A stretch of DNA of 64,000 nt from Sphingobacterium oryzagri (GCF_028736175.1 NZ_CP117880.1:4278001-4342000); one strand, 5' to 3'. Counted from the first letter of the stretch, positions 25,591 to 34,108 are shown. Notes: generated by a model from the letters alone, not told the origin. Program-made: numbers and translations.

Positions 25591-25676
25591 CGTCATTGCG
25601 AGGAAGTATGACGAAGCAATCTAATTTTTATTGGATAAGATTGCTTCGTCGTCGTTCCTCCTTCTCGCAATGAACG
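25591..25676. repeat. Palindromic REP/MITE-like repeat
   Basis: An imperfect inverted repeat: CGTCATTGCGAGGAAG...ACGAAGCAATCT (25591-25622) pairs with AGATTGCTTCGTCGTCGTTCCTCCTTCTCGCAATGAACG (25638-25676), with a short AT-rich loop. The CATTGCGAGGA...ACGAAGCAATCT core resembles a widespread family of bacterial intergenic palindromes. It fills the gap between two converging genes and may also act as a transcription end. Confidence 0.7.
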
Positions 25677-25684
25677 AAATTTAA

Positions 25685-25975
25685 TCACTTTTTAGAAGCT
25701 ATTTGCTTTTTAAGATCATGCTCTACCCAAAACGATACGATAGGGATCAGGGATACGACGAAGTAAGTTGCCACGCGTTTTAGTGTCCATTTATATTCGT
25801 TCCAACACATGATGAGCAAGATAACAAACAATACCACCAAGAAGCCGTGTATCGATCCTGCGACTTTAACAGCCTCAGGCACATCAGCAAAATATTTTAA
25901 AGGCATAGCGATAAAAAAGAGGATAACCGTTGAAATGGCTTCCCATAAGGCGATCTGTCGAAAAATTCGTAACAT
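25685..25975 (-). CDS. DUF3817 family membrane protein
   Basis: A 96-residue protein with three hydrophobic segments (about 10-28, 38-58, 68-85). The family signature is RQIALWEAISTVILFFIAMPLKY and VAGSIHGFLVVLFV, with the conserved His in GSIHG. DUF3817 members are small inner-membrane proteins without a proven function, often found alone or near transport genes. A polar, basic C-terminus (HDLKKQIASKK) should face the cytoplasm. It converges with the thioesterase and diverges from the second lpd gene. Length is normal for the family. Confidence 0.88.
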   Translation of the reverse strand: MLRIFRQIALWEAISTVILFFIAMPLKYFADVPEAVKVAGSIHGFLVVLFVILLIMCWNEYKWTLKRVATYFVVSLIPIVSFWVEHDLKKQIASKK

Positions 25976-26111
25976 AGTTAATCCACAAAAATGATTTCCG
26001 CAAACTTACAGCAAAAAGCCTCAGTCTGCGGAATTTACTTCAGTATTGACGCTCGGCTGACAAGCATAGTGCTTAGATAGCCTCAAGAGCGCAACAAACC
26101 TGAAAAAACCG

Positions 26112-26143
26112 TTGCTCGATACCCAAAAAAATATGTATTTTTG
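26112..26143 (+). promoter_or_regulatory. Promoter of the second lpd gene
   Basis: TTG (26112-26114), 21 nt, TATTTTTG (26136-26143). The predicted mRNA leader is about 100 nt. It ends with an eight-codon frame (ATG at 26229) whose stop TGA overlaps the lpd ATG at 26252. Confidence 0.6.
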
Positions 26144-26251
26144 AGAGTTCGGATTTAGAACAAAGTCTTAACTGCAAATATTTATACATAATATGCTTGC
26201 GGCAATCTAAACCCGTGTGCTATTATATATGACGTTAAAAATAACATACAT

Positions 26252-27640
26252 ATGAATTACGACATCGTAGTAATCGGTAGTGGTCCTGGAGGATATGTAG
26301 CTGCTATCCGTGCATCCCAATTAGGTTTCAAGACAGCAATTATTGAGCGCGAAGCGTTAGGTGGAATCTGCTTAAATTGGGGATGTATCCCGACCAAAGC
26401 CTTGTTAAAAAGCGCGCAAGTTTTCGAATATTTAAACCATGCCGAAGAATATGGTATTAAAGTTCAAGGCGGCGAAGCAGACTTTTCTGCTATTGTAAAA
26501 AGAAGTCGTGGTGTTGCAGATGGAATGAGCAAAGGTATTCAGTTCTTGATGAAAAAGAACAAGATCGATGTGATCATGGGCACGGCTAAAGTTAAAAAAG
26601 GTGGTAAAATCGAAGTAAAAACAGCAGATGGTGCTGTAAAAGAGTATACTGCTAAGCACACGATCTTAGCAACAGGCGCTCGTTCACGCGAACTGCCTAA
26701 TCTTCCACAAGACGGCAAAAAAATCGTGGGCTACCGCCAAGCTATGAACCTTCCTAAACAACCGAAATCACTTGTTGTCGTCGGTTCTGGCGCTATCGGT
26801 GTAGAATTTGCTTATTTCTACAGCGCTATCGGCACGCAGGTAACCATCGTTGAATTTATGGACAGAATTGTTCCTGTAGAAGACGAAGAAGTATCTAAGC
26901 AATTAGAAAAATCGTTAAAAAAAGCAGGAATCACTATTTTAACCAAATCGGAAGTACAATCGGTCGATACATCTGGTGATTTAAGTAAAGTAGCTATCAA
27001 AACAGCAAAAGGCACCGAGACAATCGAAGCCGAAGTTGTATTATCAGCTGTAGGTATCACGCCAAACATCGAAAACTTAGGTTTAGAAGAAGCGGGTATC
27101 AAAACTGATAAAGGACGCGTTTTGGTAGACGATTTTTACAAAACCAATGTAGACGGTGTTTATGCGATTGGTGATATCGTTAAAGGACAAGCTTTAGCCC
27201 ACGTTGCTTCGGCAGAAGGTATTACTTGTGTAGAAAAAATCAAAGGTCTTCACGTGGAACCGATCGATTATAACAATATCCCAGGCTGTACGTACTGCTC
27301 ACCAGAAATTGCTTCTGTTGGTTACACCGAAAAAGCGGCAAAAGATGCCGGTTATGAAGTAAAAGTAGGTAAATTTCCGTTCTCTGCATCGGGTAAAGCT
27401 TCGGCAGCTGGTGTCAAAGATGGTTTTGTGAAATTAGTATTCGATGCTAAATATGGCGAGCTTTTGGGCGCGCACATGATCGGCGCTAATGTAACAGAAA
27501 TGATCGCGGAAATCGTGGTTGCCAGAAAACTGGAAACAACGGGTCACGAAATGATCAAAGCAATACATCCACACCCGACCATGAGCGAAGCGATCATGGA
27601 AGCAGCAGCAGATGCTTACGGTGAGGTTATCCACTTATAA
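26252..27640 (+). CDS. lpdA: Dihydrolipoamide dehydrogenase (second copy)
   Basis: A 462-residue E3 enzyme with FAD fold VIGSGPGGY, the redox site GGICLNWGCIPTK (Cys40/Cys45), NAD fold VVGSGAIGVEFA, AIGDI and the C-terminal catalytic HPHPTMSEA. The Trp in the redox loop and the sequence differ clearly from the copy at 23695, so this is an old paralogue rather than a recent duplicate. In related bacteria the LNWGCIPTK form tends to go with the pyruvate dehydrogenase type; that is family knowledge, not shown here. It has its own promoter and leader, and ends at a strong two-way terminator shared with the LacI gene. Confidence 0.94.
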   Translation: MNYDIVVIGSGPGGYVAAIRASQLGFKTAIIEREALGGICLNWGCIPTKALLKSAQVFEYLNHAEEYGIKVQGGEADFSAIVKRSRGVADGMSKGIQFLMKKNKIDVIMGTAKVKKGGKIEVKTADGAVKEYTAKHTILATGARSRELPNLPQDGKKIVGYRQAMNLPKQPKSLVVVGSGAIGVEFAYFYSAIGTQVTIVEFMDRIVPVEDEEVSKQLEKSLKKAGITILTKSEVQSVDTSGDLSKVAIKTAKGTETIEAEVVLSAVGITPNIENLGLEEAGIKTDKGRVLVDDFYKTNVDGVYAIGDIVKGQALAHVASAEGITCVEKIKGLHVEPIDYNNIPGCTYCSPEIASVGYTEKAAKDAGYEVKVGKFPFSASGKASAAGVKDGFVKLVFDAKYGELLGAHMIGANVTEMIAEIVVARKLETTGHEMIKAIHPHPTMSEAIMEAAADAYGEVIHL

Positions 27641-27646
27641 TAATTA

Positions 27647-27687
27647 TTAAACAGAAAGAGGCGCCAATGGCGCCTCTTTCTGTTTAA
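27647..27687. terminator. Bidirectional terminator between lpd and the LacI gene
   Basis: A perfect 19-bp stem with a 3-nt loop AAT (27647-27665 and 27669-27687); GGCGCC at the top, A/T-rich feet, between converging genes. Confidence 0.9.
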
Positions 27688-27734
27688 TAGCTATGCGATT
27701 CAGTATACTTCGTATATCAATCTTTTTTACTTCG

Positions 27735-28748
27735 TTAATTGTTTAAAACTAGTTTTGAATCAAAGACCACGGTTTCCGGTTCAATTTCCTCTTTAGCGCC
27801 AATATTTTCGAACAAAATCTCGGCAGCACGTCGCGCTTGCTTATCGGCATGCTGCTCAATACTACCCATTGGCGGTGTTTCCATATATTTCCACAGCGGA
27901 TAGTTCGCATAACTGATGAAGAAGATATCCCTCTTTTGCACCAAACCCTTTTGCCGTACATACTTGAGTACATCCAACGTCACAAAGTCATTAAAAGAGA
28001 CAATAGCAGAAGGTCGATCAGACAAGATTAGCAACTTTTCTATCGCGTCAATATTCCCCTGCTCTGTCAGGTCTGTATGCACGATGTATTTGTCATCCAC
28101 CGCTAAATTCTCTTCTTCCAACGCTTGCTTATAAGCCGCTTCACGCTGTTGTGATGCCAGGAGATTTTCCGGTCCGTTAATCAGTGCGATATTTTGGTGG
28201 CCTATGGAGGAGAAGGATTGAATAGCTTCTTTCATTCCCGACGAAAGATCGCTGTACACTTTATTAACCCCTTCTATCTTCGGTACGCAATCGAAAAAAA
28301 CAATCGGTATTTCTGCTTCTTTCAACAGATCGACAAAAGCCAAATCTTCCGTATTTTTGCCGAGCGACATTAAAATACCGTCTACCCGATGCTTTTTAAA
28401 TGTTTGGATGATCTGCAATTCCCGACGCGCATCATCATGCGACTGCCCCATCAGCACCGTATAATGCTGTTCTTCAGCAACCGCTTCAATCTCACTAATA
28501 GCCGAGGAAAAAAAAGGCTCCGAAAGACTGGGAAGAATGACGCCGATCGTGAACGTACGTCGCTGTTTGAAAAAGATAGCCGTTTGGTTGGGCTCGTAAT
28601 TCAACTCTTCCGCAATCTTTTTTACACGCATCGTAGTGATCAGACCAATGCTCGGATGGTCATTAAGTGCTCTGGAAACTGTAGACGGTGAAATCTTCAA
28701 TTTGTGGGCAATTTCTTTGATCGTAGCAGGCTTCTTTTTCATGCGCAT
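27735..28748 (-). CDS. LacI-family transcriptional regulator
   Basis: A 337-residue repressor-type protein. The N-terminal helix-turn-helix reads ATIKEIAHKLKISPSTVSRALNDHPSIG (about 8-35) with the hinge helix after it. The periplasmic-binding-protein-like sensor domain runs from about 65 to 335 (FTIGVILPSLSEPFFSSAI, DGILMSLG, ALINGPENLLASQQREAAY). In Bacteroidota such regulators usually answer to a sugar or sugar phosphate. Neighbours give no obvious sugar operon: lpd converges, and the S41 peptidase is 24 bp upstream on the same strand and transcribed toward it. Two starts are possible (ATG 28748 or 28742). Confidence 0.92.
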   Translation of the reverse strand: MRMKKKPATIKEIAHKLKISPSTVSRALNDHPSIGLITTMRVKKIAEELNYEPNQTAIFFKQRRTFTIGVILPSLSEPFFSSAISEIEAVAEEQHYTVLMGQSHDDARRELQIIQTFKKHRVDGILMSLGKNTEDLAFVDLLKEAEIPIVFFDCVPKIEGVNKVYSDLSSGMKEAIQSFSSIGHQNIALINGPENLLASQQREAAYKQALEEENLAVDDKYIVHTDLTEQGNIDAIEKLLILSDRPSAIVSFNDFVTLDVLKYVRQKGLVQKRDIFFISYANYPLWKYMETPPMGSIEQHADKQARRAAEILFENIGAKEEIEPETVVFDSKLVLNN

Positions 28749-28772
28749 GATTATTTTTAGTAAAACACTATC

Positions 28773-30332
28773 CTAATGAACTTCCTTAATAGCTCTCAAC
28801 TTAAACATACCATTTTTTAACTGATTATTCTGCAAATCACCACGGATTTTCTCTTTATTTATAAAAGAATTTCCCGCGGGCGAAGTGGCCATACGACCAG
28901 ACGTTTGAGCGAAAGAGCCGGTAGAAATATGGTTTAGTGCGGCTGCTAGCATCGACTCGTCTGGCTGACCAAAATTCCGAAAACTAGTAAACTCCCAAAC
29001 ATTTGCGTTTGGTGTAAGACCCGCAAAGTAATCTCCTTGTCCGGCAGAATTAAATGTTTTAAAGGAAGACACGTATAATTCAATAGCATCGTCTACAATG
29101 GGCAATCCGAAGAAACCGACAGGCTTGCCATAGGTTTTTTCTGCCACCGTTCCCTGATCGGTATTTCGGTTCGTACCGATCATATAAACCTGCATATGCG
29201 GTCGCAATACATTAATCAACAATTCACTCGCAGAAGCTGTACCGCTTGTCACTAAGAAATAAACCCGCGAAAGCTGTAAATTTCCTTTCTTGGCAAACCG
29301 AACAGGACCAAATTCTTCACCTTCGTTTAACCAGCCCCAACTTTTGATCACATCGTTTACCGCATAGCTATACATGATATTCGTGCCCACACTTGCCGGA
29401 GCAATCCGGTCGGCTAGATATTCCGCCGTGATCACTGCTCCACCACCGTTATAACGTAGGTCGACAACCAGTTCATTGACTCCTTCACTTTCAAAACCAG
29501 CGAAAATTTGTTCAAAACGATTATACATAGCCGTTTTTGCGCCCTGATTTTCGATGGTTACAAAAGAGCTGAATGCCAAATAACCCACATTTTTACCGGC
29601 AACGTGCAGCACACGACTATCCATCACCGGGTCAACGTTGTAACGCGTGCTCGTAATTGTTTTGGTTTCCATTGATCCATCAACCTTCGCAATCTGCAAA
29701 GTCAGCGTGCCGCCGTTCAGGTAGCTGTTCACCGTGCGAAAGTTTTCACTTTGTTGACTATTGTAATCAATATTGGTATTGCCATTCAGACTGACAATAC
29801 GATCACCACGCTGCAATCCAGCAGCAAAAGCCGGAGAATTTCGCTCGACCATGCGGATATAAAGATCTGCATTGGTTCCAGATTGCTGTGTTTGCAGGTA
29901 AAAAACCTGCATGCCAAAACTCGTAGACACGGCATTCTGAATCTCGCCGCTCACTTCGCCTGCTCGATCTAAAAAGCTATACCGATCATAGTCCGTCGCA
30001 GTCTCGGACGATCTGGTCAACCCTTTGAGATAATCCACTACAGTTTCGCCCGTTTCAAAATACTGACTGTATTCCGTCCGGATATAGCCGGCCTGCCTTA
30101 TTCTACTTAAATCCGCCGGCGGAATATCTTTTTCCCAAAGCGATAACACTTTAAAATAATACCATATCGAATCTCGGACTTTATTTTCATGTTCGTTTGT
30201 CAGGTAAGTTTTGGACTTATCGATACCACCTGTAGTAGTTGGTTCTACCGGATCTGCCGGATCCTTCTTACAAGCCAAAAAAAGTCCGAGTACGGACAAA
30301 ACAACAACAATAAAACGTTTGCTGGATTTCAT
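28773..30332 (-). CDS. S41 (C-terminal processing) peptidase lipoprotein with PDZ domain
   Basis: A 519-residue lipoprotein: signal sequence with lipobox GLFLAC (Cys21), N-terminal helical domain (about 40-125), PDZ domain (about 130-225, FAAGLQRGDRIVSLNG), and a ClpP-like S41 core. NELVVDLRYNGGGAV begins the core and VTSGTASASELLIN carries the nucleophile Ser (SxSE pattern). After that come about 130 residues ending in a basic tail. It should act in the periplasm or on the outer membrane, trimming or degrading proteins. It is the last gene of the run lolD, unknown, HAD-like, S41, with an 17-nt gap to the HAD-like gene. Its own substrates are unknown. Confidence 0.9.
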   Translation of the reverse strand: MKSSKRFIVVVLSVLGLFLACKKDPADPVEPTTTGGIDKSKTYLTNEHENKVRDSIWYYFKVLSLWEKDIPPADLSRIRQAGYIRTEYSQYFETGETVVDYLKGLTRSSETATDYDRYSFLDRAGEVSGEIQNAVSTSFGMQVFYLQTQQSGTNADLYIRMVERNSPAFAAGLQRGDRIVSLNGNTNIDYNSQQSENFRTVNSYLNGGTLTLQIAKVDGSMETKTITSTRYNVDPVMDSRVLHVAGKNVGYLAFSSFVTIENQGAKTAMYNRFEQIFAGFESEGVNELVVDLRYNGGGAVITAEYLADRIAPASVGTNIMYSYAVNDVIKSWGWLNEGEEFGPVRFAKKGNLQLSRVYFLVTSGTASASELLINVLRPHMQVYMIGTNRNTDQGTVAEKTYGKPVGFFGLPIVDDAIELYVSSFKTFNSAGQGDYFAGLTPNANVWEFTSFRNFGQPDESMLAAALNHISTGSFAQTSGRMATSPAGNSFINKEKIRGDLQNNQLKNGMFKLRAIKEVH

Positions 30333-30349
30333 AATTCAAAAAATTGATA

Positions 30350-30907
30350 TTACACCTTGCCTACTACAATAATGTCTTCTTCGGCGACATTATATTCCTG
30401 CACAAGATAATCAATTGGATTGATATTTCTAAATAGCAACTCTTTAGTAAAAAATATTTTCAATGACGGCAAATGCGCTTGCAATTCCTGCCAATCCATA
30501 TGCTTCAGTTTATTCAGTTGCTCCACCGGATTGCCATCCGTCAAGAGGCCAACCTGCTTTCCTGCGCCAAATAGCGATAGCAGCAGCGCTTTTGCCTCCT
30601 CTTTGAGAAACAGTTTCAAGGGTAGATGTGCGTTCGCACGCAGACGCTCGAAGTTCTCTACATAGCTATCAGCCAGCTGAAAATGCTCCAGCGTTTCCGG
30701 GATAACCGCCGAAGCGCCTTTCTCCTCAAAAACACGCTTCATGTAATCCAATAAATCCTTCGCAATAGCCCGTCCTTCCGTATATTCTACGAAGTTGGAA
30801 AACAGGTAATAAACCTGAAGCAGATAATCTCGCTCTGGAAAGAGTACTTCGTCAATCTCAAACACGTAAACGAGCTTTTCCCGATCTATATTTTTGTAAT
30901 CCATCAT
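30350..30907 (-). CDS. HAD-superfamily-like protein lacking the nucleophile Asp
   Basis: A 185-residue protein that follows the HAD layout: motif I region YVFEIDEVL (residues 14-22), a helical cap (about 30-110), motif II GLLTDGNP, a basic motif region, and motif III-like IIVVGKV at the very C-terminus. In active HAD phosphatases motif I is DxD; here the first Asp is Glu17 and only Asp19 remains, and no acidic pair follows motif III. It may be a binding or regulatory protein rather than a phosphatase. The ATG at 30907 lies just after the upstream stop; ATG 30922 would overlap it. Function unknown. Confidence 0.7.
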   Translation of the reverse strand: MMDYKNIDREKLVYVFEIDEVLFPERDYLLQVYYLFSNFVEYTEGRAIAKDLLDYMKRVFEEKGASAVIPETLEHFQLADSYVENFERLRANAHLPLKLFLKEEAKALLLSLFGAGKQVGLLTDGNPVEQLNKLKHMDWQELQAHLPSLKIFFTKELLFRNINPIDYLVQEYNVAEEDIIVVGKV

Positions 30908-30909
30908 GC

Positions 30910-31380
30910 TTACACGATACATAAGGCAGGTTCGTCGCCCGCATCCGACAATAACGTAGCGCCCGAAAAATAAATTGGCGTTAATTGTTCTCCACTCAAC
31001 AGGTCAAGACCTTGTTTCACAATCCGAACGTCAAGCGCGCTGGGCGGATTTTCGATCAGCGGACAGTTATCAAGCTCTTCCGGCAATAGCACGAAGATGC
31101 CATATTCTTCGAGCAAGATACGCGCTTCGTGCAGGGGCTGCAATTCCATTTTGCCGAGCGGCAAAATGTATTGATAACCTTCATCCAATGCTAATTTGAG
31201 CAATTCGTGCGCAAAAGTAGGATTTGGGCCGGTTGGTATTTTACGATAATTACTTTTCAGCAAAATGTCCGGAAAAGGCTCAGAACTTGCAAAATGGCAG
31301 TTAAATGTTGAAGACAGCTGTTTAGCAAGACGCTGTGCAAAAGGTCTTGTGCCGTAGGTTATTAAGATAGTATCCATCAT
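30910..31380 (-). CDS. Protein of unknown function, possible pre-ATP-grasp-like fold
   Basis: A 156-residue protein that I do not recognise. It begins TILITYGTRPFAQRLAKQLSS, resembling the first strand and helix of a nucleotide-binding or pre-ATP-grasp domain, then FPDILLKSNYRKIPTGPNP and YQYILPLGKMELQPLHEAR, and ends PALCIV. No signal peptide or membrane segment. It lies two bases after lolD and two bases before the HAD-like gene, so the three are one operon. That packing suggests a shared process but does not define it. The start could be ATG 31380 or 31377. Confidence 0.65.
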   Translation of the reverse strand: MMDTILITYGTRPFAQRLAKQLSSTFNCHFASSEPFPDILLKSNYRKIPTGPNPTFAHELLKLALDEGYQYILPLGKMELQPLHEARILLEEYGIFVLLPEELDNCPLIENPPSALDVRIVKQGLDLLSGEQLTPIYFSGATLLSDAGDEPALCIV

Positions 31381-31382
31381 GT

Positions 31383-32036
31383 TTACAGTATCTGTCCATC
31401 ACGCATATGAATGGTTCGATCGGAAATGTTAGCCAGTTCCTCGTTATGCGTGACGATTATAAATGTTTGGTTTAGCGATTCACGCAGTTCGAAAAACAAT
31501 TGATGCAGCGATGCCGCATTTTCAGAGTCTAAATTTCCGGAAGGTTCATCCGCCAAAATCAACGAAGGGTTATTGATTAATGCACGCGCAACGGAGACAC
31601 GCTGCTGCTCACCGCCAGACATTTCTGCCGGCTTGTGCTGCGCCCGATGTTTGACGCCTAACCGATCTAACAATTCCATACCGCGTTCCTCGGCTTGCTT
31701 CTTTCCTTTACCACTTATAAATGCTGGAATACAGACATTTTCCAGCGCGGTGAATTCGGGCAACAGGTGATGAAACTGAAAAACAAAACCGATGTGCTCA
31801 TTGCGGAATAAGCTCAGTTTTTTTTGATTCAATTCGCCGATATTGACGTCGTTTATGACCAGCTTACCACGATCCGGGCGATCAAGCGTTCCAATAATAT
31901 GCAGCAATGTGCTCTTACCCGCGCCCGACGCACCAACGATGGACACGATCTCGCCTTTTTCGACAGCCAGGTCTACACCTTGCAAAATCGGTAATTGTCC
32001 AAAGGACTTATGTATTTGGCTTGCCTTCAATATCAT
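31383..32036 (-). CDS. lolD: LolD-type ABC transporter ATP-binding protein
   Basis: A 217-residue ATPase with Walker A GASGAGKST (about 35-43), Q-loop FQFHHLLPEFTALENV, signature MSGGEQQRVSVARAL, Walker B LILADEPSGNLD and THNEEL. Size and the GNLDSENA stretch match LolD, which powers release of lipoproteins from the inner membrane via LolC/E. No permease gene lies beside it. A -7-like box TACCTTCG (32048-32041) ends four bases before the ATG, so a leaderless mRNA is predicted. It is the first gene of a minus-strand operon with the unknown protein, the HAD-like protein and the S41 peptidase lipoprotein. Confidence 0.88.
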   Translation of the reverse strand: MILKASQIHKSFGQLPILQGVDLAVEKGEIVSIVGASGAGKSTLLHIIGTLDRPDRGKLVINDVNIGELNQKKLSLFRNEHIGFVFQFHHLLPEFTALENVCIPAFISGKGKKQAEERGMELLDRLGVKHRAQHKPAEMSGGEQQRVSVARALINNPSLILADEPSGNLDSENAASLHQLFFELRESLNQTFIIVTHNEELANISDRTIHMRDGQIL

Positions 32037-32140
32037 AATGCGAAGGTAAGGAAAAAGGCAGAAAAACGCGGAATCAATTCCGGCGGATTGGCATGCCCCA
32101 TCATATGTGATTAGATTCTACTTTTTTACCCACTATTTAC

Positions 32141-32171
32141 TTGCCCCTTCCATTTAAAAAACCTATTTTTA
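32141..32171 (+). promoter_or_regulatory. Promoter of sucC
   Basis: TTG (32141-32143), 20 nt, TATTTTTA (32164-32171; 7 of 8). It lies 16 nt before the sucC ATG. Confidence 0.6.
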
Positions 32172-32187
32172 CCACAAATTTTTTAAG

Positions 32188-33381
32188 ATGAACATTCACG
32201 AATATCAAGCAAAAGAAATACTTAAAAGTTTTGGTGTAAGAGTTCAAGAAGGAATTCTTGCGGAAACTCCAGAGCAAGCTGTACAAGCTGCGCAGAAATT
32301 AAAACAAGATTTTAATTCGGATTGGGTCGTAGTAAAAGCGCAAATTCACGCTGGTGGCCGTGGTAAAGGCGGTGGTGTGAAGTTGGCTAAAAACCACGAC
32401 GAAGTACAAGAGCGCGCTACAGACATCATCGGTATGCAGTTGGTTACACCGCAAACAGGTCCAGAAGGTAAAAAAGTACACAAAATCTTGGTAGCACAGG
32501 ACGTATACTACCCTGGTGAAAGCGAAATTAAAGAATTCTACGTTTCTGTATTGTTAGATCGTGCAACAGGACGCAACATCATCATGTATTCTACCGAAGG
32601 TGGTATGGACATCGAAGAAGTTGCTGAAAAAACACCGCACTTGATCTTCAAAGAAGAGGTTGATCCTAAAGCTGGTCTTCAAGGTTTCCAAGCGCGTAAG
32701 ATTGCCTTCAACTTGGGCTTATCCGGAGCAGCACATAAAGACATGGTGAAATTCATCAGTGCTTTATACAAAGCTTACGATACGATCGATGCTTCATTGT
32801 TTGAAATCAACCCAGTATTGAAAACATCTGACGATAAAATCTTAGCCGTTGACGCTAAAGTAAACTTCGATGAGAATGCTTTATACCGTCATGCTGATTT
32901 TGCAGCACTTCGTGATGTTTTAGAAGAAGATCCTACAGAAGTTGAAGCAGGTGCTTCCAACCTAAACTACGTGAAACTTGATGGTAACGTAGGTTGTATG
33001 GTAAATGGCGCCGGTTTGGCCATGGCGACGATGGATATCATCAAAATTGCTGGTGGCGAGCCTGCAAACTTCTTAGACGTAGGTGGAACAGCTAATGCAG
33101 AAACGGTGAAAGCTGGTTTCAATATTATCTTGAAAGATCCTAACGTAAAAGCAATCTTGATCAATATTTTCGGTGGTATCGTTCGTTGTGATCGTGTAGC
33201 GCAAGGTGTAATTGACGCTTATAACGAGATCGGTGACATCCCTGTGCCAATCATCGTTCGTCTTCAAGGAACAAATGCAGCAGAAGCAAAACAATTGATC
33301 GACGATTCTGGATTGAAAGTTTACTCTGCGATCTTATTAAAAGAAGCAGCTGAGCTTGTAACGAAAGTATTAAAAGGTTAA
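32188..33381 (+). CDS. sucC: ADP-forming succinate-CoA ligase subunit beta
   Basis: A 397-residue TCA-cycle enzyme subunit. It has the ATP-grasp domain (MNIHEYQAKEILKSFGV; HAGGRGKGGGVKLAKN), EFYVSVLLDRATGRNIIMYSTEGG, the metal-binding DAKVNFDENALYRH, and the C-terminal CoA-ligase domain with NFLDVGGTANAETV and the phosphohistidine-interacting loop NIFGGIVRCDRVAQG. With the alpha subunit (sucD, not in this window) it makes ATP from succinyl-CoA. Codon use is strongly biased, as in a highly expressed gene. It is followed by an intrinsic terminator, so it is transcribed alone rather than with sucD. Confidence 0.97.
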   Translation: MNIHEYQAKEILKSFGVRVQEGILAETPEQAVQAAQKLKQDFNSDWVVVKAQIHAGGRGKGGGVKLAKNHDEVQERATDIIGMQLVTPQTGPEGKKVHKILVAQDVYYPGESEIKEFYVSVLLDRATGRNIIMYSTEGGMDIEEVAEKTPHLIFKEEVDPKAGLQGFQARKIAFNLGLSGAAHKDMVKFISALYKAYDTIDASLFEINPVLKTSDDKILAVDAKVNFDENALYRHADFAALRDVLEEDPTEVEAGASNLNYVKLDGNVGCMVNGAGLAMATMDIIKIAGGEPANFLDVGGTANAETVKAGFNIILKDPNVKAILINIFGGIVRCDRVAQGVIDAYNEIGDIPVPIIVRLQGTNAAEAKQLIDDSGLKVYSAILLKEAAELVTKVLKG

Positions 33382-33404
33382 TTCCTTTTTCTTAAATAAA
33401 ATTT

Positions 33405-33440
33405 AAAAAGCCTTTGAGCCATTGCTCGAAGGCTTTTTTT
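33405..33440 (+). terminator. Intrinsic terminator of sucC
   Basis: AAAAAGCCTTTGAGC (33405-33419), loop CATT, GCTCGAAGGC (33424-33433) with one G-U pair, then a run of T. Confidence 0.9.
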
Positions 33441-33461
33441 TATCGATTATTTTTCTATCGC

Positions 33462-33580
33462 GTTGACTTTAACGAGGTTAACTATTTAGGGAGAATAATC
33501 AATAGTAACGTATGATCTCAACCGCGGTTGGACATCGTAATAAATAACGATGTTGTCAATATGTAATTCCTTTGAAATTA
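33462..33580. repeat. Diverged upstream copy of the 168-bp palindrome repeat
   Basis: This stretch lines up with the repeat units at 34128-35804 over their first two thirds, with the same order and spacing of palindromes. The stems are: GTTGACTT/AGGTTAAC (33462-33482), CAACCGCGGTTG (33519-33530), ACATCG/CGATGT (33532-33553) and AATTCC/GAAATT (33565-33579). The sequence differs greatly from the consensus, but the stems are mostly kept by paired changes. The 3' third of the unit is missing; the transposase gene follows 76 bp later. Confidence 0.7.
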
Positions 33581-33655
33581 ATCCTCCAGCCTTATTCTTT
33601 ACACTAATTATTAACGCTATATTCGTAAAAATGCAAAAATATAAACCTACGGATT

Positions 33656-34108
33656 ATGGCAAATACTTTTTCGCAAATTTATATCCATATTATTTTCGCT
33701 GTGAAAGGTCGACAACATCTTATAAATGTACATTGGGAGAACGAACTTTATAAATACATAACTGGTGTTGTCAAAAACAAGGGGCAAAAATTAATTGCCA
33801 TCAATGGTATGCCTGACCATATCCATATATTGATTGGAATGAAACCTGACTGCCGACTAGCAGAATTAGTAAGGGAAATAAAAAAGTCATCGAGCAACTT
33901 CGTTAGAGAAAAGCATCTTTCAAAATTCAAATTTCAATGGCAAGAAGGTTATGCAGCCTTTTCGTATGCGCAATCGAATCTCGAAAGGGTGATAATGTAT
34001 ATCAGTAACCAAAAAGAGCATCATAAAAATCGATCATTCGAATCAGAATACAAAGATTTCTTATTGAAATTCCAAATCGAACATAAAGAAAATTTTATGC
34101 TCGATTAA
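33656..34108 (+). CDS. Y1 (HUH) transposase, IS200-like / REP-associated (RAYT) type
   Basis: A 150-residue single-domain transposase. The HUH motif is His55-Ile-His57 in PDHIHILI, and the catalytic tyrosine with its helper is Tyr115-x3-Gln119 (YISNQ), the same spacing as Tyr127/Gln131 of the characterised IS608 TnpA. HH follows at 122-123. All active-site residues are present, so the protein should cut and rejoin single-stranded DNA. There is no tnpB partner and no typical insertion-sequence ends. Instead the gene sits inside a repeat array: one diverged unit before it and ten units after it. The gene is visibly more AT-rich than sucC and asnS. This points to a REP-associated tyrosine transposase. 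Confidence 0.85.
   Translation: MANTFSQIYIHIIFAVKGRQHLINVHWENELYKYITGVVKNKGQKLIAINGMPDHIHILIGMKPDCRLAELVREIKKSSSNFVREKHLSKFKFQWQEGYAAFSYAQSNLERVIMYISNQKEHHKNRSFESEYKDFLLKFQIEHKENFMLD

Noticed and set aside
26229..26255. Eight-codon frame MTLKITYI overlapping the second lpd start
   Set aside because: It could couple translation through the ATATGA overlap, but it is too short and has no informative codons; it is kept only as a remark under the promoter.
33550..33753. 67-codon plus-strand frame overlapping the transposase start
   Set aside because: It lies in another frame over the diverged repeat and the first third of the transposase gene, with no domain or codon bias.
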